A DNA stretch of 39,082 nucleotides from CAXBYZ01 sp043826085 (GTDB lineage Bacteria; Patescibacteriota; Microgenomatia; UBA1400; CG1-02-47-37). Shown here one piece after another: positions 7,196-15,473 of this stretch (position 1 is the first letter of the stretch; every line of letters begins with the position of its first letter). The position numbers were made by a program, and so were the translations under genes. The notes beneath the pieces were generated by a model, which saw nothing but the letters and a program-made list of their open reading frames with translations, was not told where the DNA came from and searched no databases. The stretch spans positions 1-39,082 of the forward strand of contig JBDRQW010000110.1 of NCBI GenBank assembly GCA_043826085.1, in the 5' to 3' direction.

Positions 7196-8692
7196 ATGAA
7201 AAAGATAAGTTATTATTATTTGGTTTTGTTAGTAACTTTTTTAGTTTTAACGGCGAGATTGGTAATGTTACAAGTATTTGAAGGTGAGTACTATAGAAAA
7301 CTAGCGGTTGAGAATCGGGTTAGTTTGGAAGTAATTAAAGCTAATCGGGGGGTGATGTACGATCGATTTGGGGAAGTTTTGGTAAGGAATTCTCCCGGAG
7401 GTCGAGAGTATGTTTTTGGTGAGACTTTAAGTCATGTCTTGGGTTATGTGGGTGAGGTTAATGAAGAGGAAATTGAAATTTCAGGTTATGAATTAAAAGA
7501 TGTAGTGGGTAAAATGGGTTTGGAGAAACAGTATGATTTAGAATTGCGGGGAGTCAATGGAGGAGTCTTGATTGAGAAAAATGCCGATGGCCAAAAGATT
7601 CGAGAGATTGGCAGAAAAGAACCAATGGATGGAGAGAGTTTAACTTTAAGTATTGATTTTGGTTTGCAAAAAAAGGCCTATGAGTTGATGGATAGTCGGA
7701 AGGGAGCGGTGATCGCCAGTGTGCCGGAAACCGGAGAAATATTGGCTTTGGTGAGTAGTCCGGGATTTAATTTTGAAAAAATAGAAGAGGCTTTGAGTAA
7801 TAAAGACCTACCTTTGTTTAATAGAGCAATTGGAGGCGAGTATCCTCCCGGATCGGTTTTTAAGATTGTAGTAGCTACTGCCGGGCTTGAAGAAAATAAG
7901 ATAGATGCTGAGACTGAAATTGAAGATACCGGGGAAATCAGAGTGGGTCTGTTTCGGTTTGGAAACTGGTACTTTGATCAGTATGGTAAAAAAGAGGGAA
8001 TGATTGGTTTGGTTCGAGCCATTGCCAGGAGTAATGATGTCTTTTTTTATAAATTGGGAGAGGCTTTGGGAATTGAGAAGTTAGCTGACTGGGCCAAGTA
8101 TTTTGGTTTAGGCAGGGTAACTAAAATTGATTTACCCGGTGAAGCTAATGGTTTGATACCCACTCCGGAGTGGAAACAGGAGTTTATTGGTGAGAGCTGG
8201 TATTTGGGGGATACTTATATTTCAAGTATTGGCCAGGGAAATGTTTTGATGACCCCGCTTCAGGTAAATCAAATGACTAGTGTGATTGCTTCAGGTGGCA
8301 AGTTGTGCCAGCCGTATTTAAGGGCGAAGCCCTTACAGGGCCTCGCCCTTCCAAGATGTCAGAAGTTGGATATTAGTGAGGAAAGCCTGGATTTGGTGAC
8401 TGAAGGAATGAAGCAAGTAGCTGAGAGTGGGGGGACAGCTTGGCCGTTTTTTGATTTTAAGGTAAAGGGGGAGCGGGTTTTTGTGGCAGCCAAAACCGGA
8501 ACAGCTGAGTTTGGGGAGGTGGGGGCAAGTGATATTAAAGAAGGCAAAACCCATGCTTGGTTTACTGCATTTGCGCCAATTGAAAAACCAAACATTGTGG
8601 TGACGGTGTTAATGGAGGCAGGGGGTGAGGGGTCTGATCAGGCAGCTCCGGTGGCTAGAGATTTATTAAGTTATTGGTTTTCAAGACAATAA
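7196..8692 (+). CDS. mrdA: Penicillin-binding protein 2 (peptidoglycan transpeptidase)
   Basis: 498 aa. An N-terminal membrane helix (about 6-26) is followed by the dimerisation segment (ANRGVMYDRFGEVL) and the transpeptidase domain. Its active-site motifs are SVFK with Ser220, SND at 279-281 and KTG at 433-435. It cross-links peptidoglycan during elongation together with MreBCD. No rodA is in the window. It is shorter than E. coli PBP2 (about 630 aa), mainly in the N-terminal pedestal. A palindrome at 8320-8350 adds an in-frame RAKPLQGLALP loop between SVIASGGKLCQPYL and the domain's last part. It is the same family, in reverse orientation, as the one in fmt. Confidence 0.94.
   Translation: MKKISYYYLVLLVTFLVLTARLVMLQVFEGEYYRKLAVENRVSLEVIKANRGVMYDRFGEVLVRNSPGGREYVFGETLSHVLGYVGEVNEEEIEISGYELKDVVGKMGLEKQYDLELRGVNGGVLIEKNADGQKIREIGRKEPMDGESLTLSIDFGLQKKAYELMDSRKGAVIASVPETGEILALVSSPGFNFEKIEEALSNKDLPLFNRAIGGEYPPGSVFKIVVATAGLEENKIDAETEIEDTGEIRVGLFRFGNWYFDQYGKKEGMIGLVRAIARSNDVFFYKLGEALGIEKLADWAKYFGLGRVTKIDLPGEANGLIPTPEWKQEFIGESWYLGDTYISSIGQGNVLMTPLQVNQMTSVIASGGKLCQPYLRAKPLQGLALPRCQKLDISEESLDLVTEGMKQVAESGGTAWPFFDFKVKGERVFVAAKTGTAEFGEVGASDIKEGKTHAWFTAFAPIEKPNIVVTVLMEAGGEGSDQAAPVARDLLSYWFSRQ
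8320..8350. repeat. GGGCGAGGCCC palindrome, copy in mrdA
   Basis: AAGGGCGAAGCCCT, loop TAC, AGGGCCTCGCCCTT: the reverse-oriented relative of the fmt copy with one mismatched pair, coding for RAKPLQGLALP. Confidence 0.9.
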
Positions 8693-8711
8693 AAATAAAG
8701 TAAAATAGTAG

Positions 8712-8749
8712 TATATAAATTAAATCACGATCGTGTTGTCGATTATATA
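8712..8749. repeat. 38-bp dyad with CACGATCGTG core, copy 2 (upstream of the PaaX-like gene)
   Basis: The core palindrome CACGATCGTG is at 8726-8735. Symmetric outer arms TATATAA (8712-8718) and TTATATA (8743-8749) share the same centre. The right arm touches the ATG of the PaaX-like gene at 8749, so a protein bound here would block its start. Matching copies are at 3523-3560 and 9527-9560. Confidence 0.75.
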
Positions 8750-9531
8750 TGAAACAAAGAGAAGTAGTTAAGGAGATATCAGCTGGATTAATAGTAACCG
8801 GGGTTGATTTTGTTTTGTTTACGGCGTCTTTGGGTTTAAATTTGTATACAGCCAGCTTTAAGCCAAAAAATCCAATTGAGGTATTGATTGATAGTTTTAA
8901 ACTAACCGGTTATTTTCAAAATAAATTATTAAAATCCAGTTGTGCTTATGCGAAACAAAAAGGCTATCTAAAAAAAGTTAAACAAGAGTTAAAAATAACT
9001 AAATCGGGCTTAAAGAGACTTGACAGTTTGTTACCAGTTTATCAAAAAAAGCGAAAGTGGAACGGGAGATTAAACCTAATTACTTATGATATTTCTGAAA
9101 AACATAGACATAAAAGAGAAATATTGGCTAAATGGCTAAAGAGCCAAAATGCGATTATGTTGCAAAAAAGTGTTTGGGTATCGGTTTTTGACTTATCTAA
9201 AAATTTAAATAAATATAAGAATCAATTTTTATTAAAAGACCAAGGAGTAATTTTAACCTCTGAGTTAAAAAAGGGAGAAGGGGTTAACGAAAGAACTATT
9301 AGTGAATTAATTGAAGATTGGTATCAATTATCTGCATTAAATTTAAGGTATGATAATTTTATTTCTTGGGTGAAAATGGAAAAAAGATTTGGAATACAAG
9401 ATAAAATGATTTTACAAATGAGATATTTATCGATTTTAAAAGATGATCCTCAATTGCCGTTTGGTATTTTGCCAAAAAATTGGAAAGGAGATCAAGCTTA
9501 TAAATTATATAAGAATAAACTTGACGTATAA
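8749..9531 (+). CDS. PaaX-like transcriptional regulator (winged helix plus Cas2-like domain)
   Basis: 260 aa. Residues 1-85 look like a winged-helix region with SGLKRLDSLL at its end. Residues about 103-160 read KWNGRLNLITYDISEKHRHK then LQKSVWVSVF, the beta-alpha-beta pattern shared by PaaX middle domains and Cas2. The C-terminus (LPFGILPKNWKGDQAYKLYK) matches the PaaX tail. PaaX represses catabolic genes in other bacteria; no such genes are near. No CRISPR array or cas gene is visible, so Cas2 is rejected. The gene is bracketed by two dyads sharing CACGATCGTG, one at its start and one in front of dprA, which suggests autoregulation or control of dprA. Family call is fairly firm; function is open. 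Confidence 0.68.
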   Translation: MKQREVVKEISAGLIVTGVDFVLFTASLGLNLYTASFKPKNPIEVLIDSFKLTGYFQNKLLKSSCAYAKQKGYLKKVKQELKITKSGLKRLDSLLPVYQKKRKWNGRLNLITYDISEKHRHKREILAKWLKSQNAIMLQKSVWVSVFDLSKNLNKYKNQFLLKDQGVILTSELKKGEGVNERTISELIEDWYQLSALNLRYDNFISWVKMEKRFGIQDKMILQMRYLSILKDDPQLPFGILPKNWKGDQAYKLYKNKLDV

Positions 9532-9560
9532 ACTACATCACGATCGTGTGCTAGTTTATA
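9527..9560. repeat. 34-bp dyad with CACGATCGTG core, copy 3 (between the PaaX-like gene and dprA)
   Basis: Arms TATAAACTA (9527-9535) and TAGTTTATA (9552-9560) are perfectly symmetric around CACGATCGTG (9539-9548). It overlaps the stop codon of the PaaX-like gene and ends 9 nt before the dprA ATG, covering the likely dprA promoter. It is either an operator or a dispersed palindromic repeat. Confidence 0.78.
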
Positions 9561-9569
9561 TATAGAGAA

Positions 9570-10244
9570 ATGATGATGAGTTTTATTAATCCAAAACAAA
9601 TGAGAGAAATTAATTTAGGGGATTTAAATTATCCAAAGCTTTTGAGTCATATTAGTTCTCCTTCAAAATTTTTGTATGTGATTGGTAATGAAAAAATTTT
9701 AAACCATAAAATGATTACAGTGGTGGGTTCAAGAAAAATGAGCCAATATGGCAGAGAGGTAACTGAGAAGTTGGTTAGAGATTTAGTTGGCAAAGATTTT
9801 GTGATTGTTTCCGGGTTGGCCAGGGGAATAGACGGAGTGGCTCATAGGAGTTGTATTAATAGTGGGGGTAAAACGTTGGCGGTCTTGGGCCATGGTTTTG
9901 ATCGAATTTATCCACCTGAACATCGGGGACTGGCTAAGCAGATTATAATGTCCGGTGGTTGTTTGGTGACGGAGTTTCCATATAATTTTCCTATTAATAA
10001 ACAAAACTTTATTTTAAGAAATAGGATTGTAGCCGGTTTAAGTTTGGGAACATTAGTGGTTGAAGGGGCGAGTAAAAGCGGAACTAAAATTACGGCCGGG
10101 TTTGCGGCTGATTATGGTCGAGAAGTGTTTTGTGTACCGGGGCCGATCGGGAGTGAACTATCCGAGGGTCCGGCTGAGTTGATCCAACAAGGGGCAAAGT
10201 TGGTGACTAAAGTTGAGGATATTTTGGAGGAGTTGAGGTTATAG
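9570..10244 (+). CDS. dprA: DNA processing protein DprA (Smf family)
   Basis: 224 aa comprising the DprA Rossmann-like domain: ITVVGSRKMSQYGRE, VSGLARGIDGVAHRSC, VLGHGFDRIYPPEH, and NFILRNRIVAGLS then SGTKITAGFAADYGREVFCVPG. DprA loads RecA onto incoming single-stranded DNA during natural transformation. It is shorter than typical forms (290-370 aa), lacking the SAM-like N-terminal and winged-helix C-terminal domains. Three ATGs in a row occur at 9570-9578; the first is given but any could be used. The upstream dyad at 9527-9560 could control it. Confidence 0.93.
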   Translation: MMMSFINPKQMREINLGDLNYPKLLSHISSPSKFLYVIGNEKILNHKMITVVGSRKMSQYGREVTEKLVRDLVGKDFVIVSGLARGIDGVAHRSCINSGGKTLAVLGHGFDRIYPPEHRGLAKQIIMSGGCLVTEFPYNFPINKQNFILRNRIVAGLSLGTLVVEGASKSGTKITAGFAADYGREVFCVPGPIGSELSEGPAELIQQGAKLVTKVEDILEELRL

Positions 10245-10246
10245 GG

Positions 10247-10252
10247 TATAAT
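10247..10252 (+). promoter_or_regulatory. -10 box of the MazG-like gene
   Basis: Consensus TATAAT lies 8 nt before the ATG at 10261, immediately after the dprA stop. There is no Shine-Dalgarno in the 8-nt gap, so the mRNA is probably leaderless or nearly so. Confidence 0.6.
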
Positions 10253-10260
10253 TTAGGCTA

Positions 10261-11286
10261 ATGTCTGGAGAAAAATTTCGGGATAAAAGCATACAATTAA
10301 TAAGATCATCATTTGGTCAGGTTGAAATCCAAAAAGAAACAGAAGATACTTTATTGCCATTATCAGTAATAGCTAAAAATTGGATTGATGATAGAGAAAC
10401 TATGGGTTCGATTAGAAGAAGTGTTAGTGAAGGAAAAGTAGACTTAGATGTTTTTAGCGGGGTTAGTTTGTTAGTAGATGATTTTCGAAGAGTTTATAGT
10501 TTATATGTTCAAGGAGCCGTTGAGGAGTCTTTAGAGTTAAAAAAAGCAAAATCAAATAAAGAAAAAGCAGAAGAAATCGGAGATGTAATGTTTTATTTAT
10601 TACATTTTTTTAATGCTGCTGATTTAGATGTTGGTCAAGTAATCAGTTTATCTCAAGATTCATCCATGTGGGGTGAAAAAGAAGGAATTGGATTAAGGGT
10701 CTTATTATTACGCAGTATAAGTAAAACAAATTTAGTAGTTAATACTGTTAAACAATTCCGTGATGAAGTTAGATTTAGAAATATTGAGGCGATTCCACAT
10801 CCAATGGCTTTTGGAGATCAAAGAATTGATGCTCCTTGGTTAGACTATCGAAACACTGAACATTGGATGAAGTTCAAGAATAGGATAAGTAAGTTTTGGT
10901 TAGTGGCTTTTGAGGCAGTCTTAGTCTATGGTAAAGAGAATAAAATAGATATGCTTGAAACGGTCAAAAATACTGCTGAAAAAGCTACACAGCATTTTCC
11001 AAAGGAGTTCTTTTCAAAAAAATATAGTTTATTTAGCAGTTTACCTGAAGGTGAAAAATATGATATTGATTGTTGTCGATTGTTTAGAAATAGATTTACT
11101 TTAAATGGATTAAGCTATATAGATATGTTTCATAGCTTAATTCAAGAGTTTGGTGGAGAGTTGCCTGTTCAGGTTTATAGAAGTTATATTTTGTTGTGCT
11201 TATCAATACTGTCAGATAATGATGATTGGACAGCTAGAGGTTTATTAAACGTTATAGATAAAATTGGTTCTGATAGATTTAATTGA
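10261..11286 (+). CDS. Protein with MazG-like all-alpha NTP pyrophosphohydrolase motifs and a large unknown C-terminal part
   Basis: 341 aa. Residues 88-92 read EESLE and 104-108 read EEIGD, the ExxE and ExxD metal-binding pair of MazG/all-alpha NTP pyrophosphatases at a suitable spacing. The next residues (VMFYLLHFFNAADLD) continue the helix bundle. The 200 residues after that have no motif I recognise but are rich in aromatic and basic residues. By family it may hydrolyse a non-canonical or excess nucleotide, which would suit the nucleotide-metabolism genes nearby. The gene sits alone between dprA and topA with its own promoter. The assignment rests on the short motifs only. Confidence 0.5.
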   Translation: MSGEKFRDKSIQLIRSSFGQVEIQKETEDTLLPLSVIAKNWIDDRETMGSIRRSVSEGKVDLDVFSGVSLLVDDFRRVYSLYVQGAVEESLELKKAKSNKEKAEEIGDVMFYLLHFFNAADLDVGQVISLSQDSSMWGEKEGIGLRVLLLRSISKTNLVVNTVKQFRDEVRFRNIEAIPHPMAFGDQRIDAPWLDYRNTEHWMKFKNRISKFWLVAFEAVLVYGKENKIDMLETVKNTAEKATQHFPKEFFSKKYSLFSSLPEGEKYDIDCCRLFRNRFTLNGLSYIDMFHSLIQEFGGELPVQVYRSYILLCLSILSDNDDWTARGLLNVIDKIGSDRFN

Positions 11287-11333
11287 GTGTTAAACCTTGT
11301 GCTTAGTTTGACATCTGTGGTAGTTTAGAGCTT

Positions 11334-13286
11334 ATGAAGTTAGTCATTGTTGAGTCGCCGACCAAAGCCAAAACGTTAAGTAGGTTTTTGGGTTCGGAAT
11401 ATAAAATTGAGGCGTCGATGGGTCATGTTCGAGATTTACCAAAGAGTAAGTTGGGAGTGGATACCGAGAATAATTTTGAACCGGATTATGAGGTGGTTAA
11501 AGGTAAGAGTAAAATAATAGCTAAACTTCGGAAAGAGGCCAAAGGAGCCGGCGAGATTATTTTAGCCACCGACCAAGATAGAGAAGGCGAAGCGATTGCT
11601 TTTCATGTTCAATACTTACTTGGTGATAAGTTTAAGTATTCAAGAATTGTGTTTCATGAAATTACCAAAGAAGCGATCTTGGGAGCTTTAGAAAAAAAAG
11701 GACAAGTAGATGTTAAATTACTTGAAGCCCAACAAGCCAGGAGAGTTTTGGATAGATTGGTGGGCTATAAGTTATCACCGGTTTTGTGGCGAAAAGTAAG
11801 AAGGGGTTTGTCTGCGGGTAGGGTTCAGAGTGTGGCGGTAAGATTGATAGTGGAAAGAGAAGAGTTAATTAAGGCTTTTAAGGCTCAAGAGTTTTGGGAA
11901 GTGGATGTAGATTTAAAAGCAAAACAAGATTCTTTGTTGGTAAGATTAGAAAAAATAGAAGGTAAAAAAGCGGAAATTGGCGATAAAAAAATTGCTGATT
12001 TAGTGGTTGGTGATTTAACAAAGGCCAGTTATAAAGTTTTAAGTCTAAAGGAAAGAGAGAGCAAGAGGCATCCGGTGCCACCATTTATGACCTCGACTAT
12101 GCAGAGAATGGCAAGTAATCGATTTGGTTATAGTGCTAAAAAAACCATGCGCGAGGCTCAACAGTTGTATGAAAAAGGTTTAATTACCTATCATCGGACC
12201 GATAGTTTAAACTTGGCTACTTCGGCAGTAATGGCGGCGCGAGAATATATAAAGAAAGAGTTTGGGGATAAGTTCTTGCCGGTTAAACCCAATTACTATA
12301 AATCCAGCTCAAAGTCAGCTCAAGGAGCTCATGAGGCGATCAGGCCAACTAAGGCAAGCAAAGTTGAGATTGATAGTAAGAGTAGCTCCAGCAAACTTTA
12401 TCGATTGATTTGGGAAAGATTTATAGCCAGTCAGATGACTCCGGCAATTTTTGATAAGACAATAATTAGAGTTGAGGCTAATAGAGATAAGATTTACGAG
12501 TTAATAGCGAGAGGTGAGAGATTAAAGTTTTTTGGTTGGTTAAAGGTTAACTCCAAATTTAAAGAAATAAATGAAGATTTGGCTATTGTTAATGAGGGGG
12601 ATTCACTTCAATTAATTAAAGTATTGCCAACTCAAAAATTTACTCAACCGCCGGCTCGATATAATGAGGCTTCTTTGATTAAAGTTTTGGAGCAAAAGGG
12701 AATTGGCAGGCCGTCAACTTATGCTCCAATTATTTCGACTATCCAGTTAAGGCAGTATGTAGAAAAAAAAGAAAAACAACTTTTTCCAACTTCAATTGGA
12801 GAAGCGGTGACTAAGTTTTTAGTTGATAATTTTAGTAAAGTTCTTAATTATGAATTTACAGCCAAAATGGAAGATAGTTTAGATGAGGTGGCTAATGGAA
12901 AAATAAAATGGGTGGAGCTATTGGCTGAGTTTTATAAACCTTTTGAGATCAAAGTCGAGAAAGTAATTGAGAAAGCAAAGAGAGTTAAAATAGAAGTGGA
13001 AAAAACCGGAGATAAATGTCCTGAGTGTATTAAGAAGGGCCTGCCTGCCGGTAGGCAGGGCGAAGTGGTTATTAGAACCGGTCGATTTGGTAAGTTTTTA
13101 AGTTGTGAAAATTTTCCTGAGTGTAAATATACGGCCACTTATAAACAAGTAGTAGAGGGGGTTAAGTGTGAAGATTGTGGTGGAGAAGTGATAATTAAAA
13201 AATCAAGAAAAGGCAGGCAGTTTTTTGGTTGTGGAAACTATCCTAAGTGCAAATGGGCCAGTTGGAAAAAACCAGTATGCAAATAA
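11334..13286 (+). CDS. topA: DNA topoisomerase I
   Basis: 650 aa. The Toprim domain begins at residue 1 (MKLVIVESPTKAKTLSRFLG) and includes the acidic ATDQDREGEAIAFH segment. The catalytic Tyr is Tyr286 in GLITYHRTDS; the usual residue after Tyr is Met, here His. Two C-terminal zinc-ribbon modules follow (CPEC...CENFPEC and CEDC...CGNYPKC). It relaxes negatively supercoiled DNA. A palindrome at 13040-13059 inserts LPAGRQG into the first zinc module between its Cys pairs. The last 10 nt overlap the start of the ribonucleotide reductase gene. Two modules are fewer than in E. coli TopA. Confidence 0.96.
   Translation: MKLVIVESPTKAKTLSRFLGSEYKIEASMGHVRDLPKSKLGVDTENNFEPDYEVVKGKSKIIAKLRKEAKGAGEIILATDQDREGEAIAFHVQYLLGDKFKYSRIVFHEITKEAILGALEKKGQVDVKLLEAQQARRVLDRLVGYKLSPVLWRKVRRGLSAGRVQSVAVRLIVEREELIKAFKAQEFWEVDVDLKAKQDSLLVRLEKIEGKKAEIGDKKIADLVVGDLTKASYKVLSLKERESKRHPVPPFMTSTMQRMASNRFGYSAKKTMREAQQLYEKGLITYHRTDSLNLATSAVMAAREYIKKEFGDKFLPVKPNYYKSSSKSAQGAHEAIRPTKASKVEIDSKSSSSKLYRLIWERFIASQMTPAIFDKTIIRVEANRDKIYELIARGERLKFFGWLKVNSKFKEINEDLAIVNEGDSLQLIKVLPTQKFTQPPARYNEASLIKVLEQKGIGRPSTYAPIISTIQLRQYVEKKEKQLFPTSIGEAVTKFLVDNFSKVLNYEFTAKMEDSLDEVANGKIKWVELLAEFYKPFEIKVEKVIEKAKRVKIEVEKTGDKCPECIKKGLPAGRQGEVVIRTGRFGKFLSCENFPECKYTATYKQVVEGVKCEDCGGEVIIKKSRKGRQFFGCGNYPKCKWASWKKPVCK
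13040..13059. repeat. CCTGCC palindrome, copy in topA
   Basis: CCTGCCTGCCGGTAGGCAGG, 20 bp with one mismatched pair, read as LPAGRQ inside the first zinc module of TopA. Confidence 0.85.
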
Positions 13287-15469
13287 ATTGGCAGATAAAA
13301 AAACGCTCGGGAGAGTTTCAGGTATATAATAAAGAAAAAGTAATTCGGTCTATATATAGAGCTCAGGAAAATATTGATAAACAAGATTGGGACCAGGCCA
13401 GAGTGATTGGAAAGCTGGTATTTGATGAGCTGGAAGATAAATTTAAGAAAGAAAAAATCTTGGGTTCAGATGAAGTTGGGGATGTTTTGGAAAGAATTTT
13501 AATTGATAACAAACTTTATGATATTGCTCGAGCTTATATTATTGCCAGAGAAAAGCAAAGAGAGGAAGCTAAAGCAGAAAAGGGTTTGGGTGTAGTGGAC
13601 GATGTTGGCTTGCCTTACACCTCGATAGTGGTTTTAAAGAATAAGTATTTAAAAAAAGATGAAAATGAAAAGGTAATCGAGACACCTAAGGGTTTGTTCA
13701 AAAGGGTAGCTAAAGCTATTGCTAAAGCAGAGAAAACTACCAAAAATAAAAAAGTTTGGGAGAGAAAGTTTTATCAGTCAATGAAGAACTTAGAGTTTTT
13801 ACCGGGAGGAAGAACTTTGGCCAATGCGGGGACGACCAATAATCAACTGGCTAATTGTTTTGTAATGCCGATGCCGGATAGTGTGGAGGGAATTTTTGAG
13901 AGCGTTAAAGAGTCCTCAATATTAAAGAAAAATGGCGGTGGAGTGGGTTTTAGTTTTTCTCATATTCGCCCCAAGGGTGATGAGGTGGCAACCACCAGCG
14001 GTAAAGCGGCCGGGCCGGTAGCTTTTATGAAGATTGTTAACGATGCTAGTGAAATATTGGTCCAAGCCGGAGGTAGAAGAAGTGGCAACATGGTGGTTCT
14101 TCATGTGACTCATCCTGATATTTTTGAGTTTATTACCAGCAAAGAAGATGAAAATCACTTGAATCAAATTAATTTTTCTTTGGGGTTAACTGATAAGTTT
14201 ATGAATGCGGTTAAGAAAGATAAACCGTTTGATTTAATTAATCCTCGAAGTGGTCAAGTAGTTAACACGGTTTCGGCCAGATCAATTTTTGAGTTGTGTG
14301 CTTCTTATGCTTGGAAAAATGGTGATCCGGGGATTATATTTTTGGATAGGATAAATAAAGATAATCCAACTCCCCATGTTGGAGTTTTGGAGGCGGTTAA
14401 TTTGTGTGGAGAGCAACCTTTACTTAATTATGAGGCTTGTAATTTGGGGAGTATTAATCTAGGTAAACACATTAAAAAGAATATAAAAGGAGTAAGGGTA
14501 GTGGATTGGGATAAGCTAGAAAAAACAATTAAGGTGGGGGTGAGAATGCTTGATAATGCGATTGATGTGGGCAAGTATCCGTTAAAAAAAGTAACTAAAA
14601 TAGTTAAGTCAAATAGAAAGATTGGATTGGGCATAATGGGATTTGCGGATTTATTGGTTAGGTTAAATATTGCTTACAATAGCCCGGAAGGATTGAAGTT
14701 AGCCTCTAAGATAATGAAGTTTATTCAAGATATTTCTCATGATACTTCAAAGAAATTGGGTAAGGAAAAGGGAAGTTTTCCAAACTTTGAAGGGAGTCTT
14801 TGGGATAAAAAGGGTTACAAGTATATGCGTAATGCCACTTTGACTACCATAGCTCCGACCGGTTCGATTAGTATGGTGGCTAATGCCAGTTATGGAGTAG
14901 AACCTCATTTTGCTTTGGCTTTTTATAAAGAAGCTTTGGGGGGGATTAGGTTGCCGGAAATTAACGCTGATTTACTGGAAGCTTTGAGAAAAAGTAAGCT
15001 GGATTTGGGAGGAGGTTTGGTAGATAAAATTGCCTGTCAAGGGGTGTTGAAGAATATTAAAGAAGTGCCGGAAGATATTAAAAAAGTTTTTGTGACGGCT
15101 CATGACATTGAGGCAAAAGATCATATTGCTATGCAGTCAGCCTTTCAAAAATATACTGATAATGCGGTTAGTAAAACTATTAACTTGCCAAATCATTCCA
15201 GAGTTGAGGATGTGGTTAAAGTATTTATGTCAGCCTGGGAAGCGGGCTGTAAAGGGATTACCATATATAGAGATTCAAGTAGAAGTGTGCAAGTTTTAAA
15301 TGTGGGCTATGGTAAAAGTGAAAATCCAAAAGTTAAAATTTTAAAACTAAAAGTAAAGTCTAAAGATCAAAAAAAATCTGATAAGTGCCCCCAGTGTGGT
15401 CAAACAATGTTAAAAACCGAGGGGTGTAGTACTTGTCCTTCGTGTGCTTTTAGTTTGTGTAGTGTGTAA
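13277..15469 (+). CDS. nrdJ: Adenosylcobalamin-dependent (class II) ribonucleoside-diphosphate reductase
   Basis: About 730 aa from the ATG at 13277; the frame is open to 13247, but MQINWQIKKRSGEFQVYN is the normal start of an ATP-cone domain. Core motifs: LPGGRTLANAGT, NQLANCFVMP, KKNGGGVGFSFSHIRPKG, NLCGEQPLLNYEACNLGS (Cys377, the thiyl radical site) and TIAPTGSISMVANASYG. The C-terminus ends in a Cys cluster (CPQCGQTM...CSTCPSC) typical of class II enzymes. It makes deoxynucleotides without oxygen dependence but needs vitamin B12, which reduced CPR cells usually must import. It starts inside the topA end, so they are probably co-transcribed. Confidence 0.93.
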   Translation: MQINWQIKKRSGEFQVYNKEKVIRSIYRAQENIDKQDWDQARVIGKLVFDELEDKFKKEKILGSDEVGDVLERILIDNKLYDIARAYIIAREKQREEAKAEKGLGVVDDVGLPYTSIVVLKNKYLKKDENEKVIETPKGLFKRVAKAIAKAEKTTKNKKVWERKFYQSMKNLEFLPGGRTLANAGTTNNQLANCFVMPMPDSVEGIFESVKESSILKKNGGGVGFSFSHIRPKGDEVATTSGKAAGPVAFMKIVNDASEILVQAGGRRSGNMVVLHVTHPDIFEFITSKEDENHLNQINFSLGLTDKFMNAVKKDKPFDLINPRSGQVVNTVSARSIFELCASYAWKNGDPGIIFLDRINKDNPTPHVGVLEAVNLCGEQPLLNYEACNLGSINLGKHIKKNIKGVRVVDWDKLEKTIKVGVRMLDNAIDVGKYPLKKVTKIVKSNRKIGLGIMGFADLLVRLNIAYNSPEGLKLASKIMKFIQDISHDTSKKLGKEKGSFPNFEGSLWDKKGYKYMRNATLTTIAPTGSISMVANASYGVEPHFALAFYKEALGGIRLPEINADLLEALRKSKLDLGGGLVDKIACQGVLKNIKEVPEDIKKVFVTAHDIEAKDHIAMQSAFQKYTDNAVSKTINLPNHSRVEDVVKVFMSAWEAGCKGITIYRDSSRSVQVLNVGYGKSENPKVKILKLKVKSKDQKKSDKCPQCGQTMLKTEGCSTCPSCAFSLCSV

Positions 15470-15473
15470 GTGG

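Noticed and set aside
8749..9531. Possible CRISPR-associated Cas2
   Set aside because: The middle domain is Cas2-like, but the protein is 260 aa with PaaX-type N- and C-terminal parts, and no array or other cas gene is visible.
13247..13276. Earlier start for the ribonucleotide reductase
   Set aside because: The ten extra codons lie within topA's last zinc module and do not look like an RNR start; the ATG at 13277 begins a normal ATP-cone.
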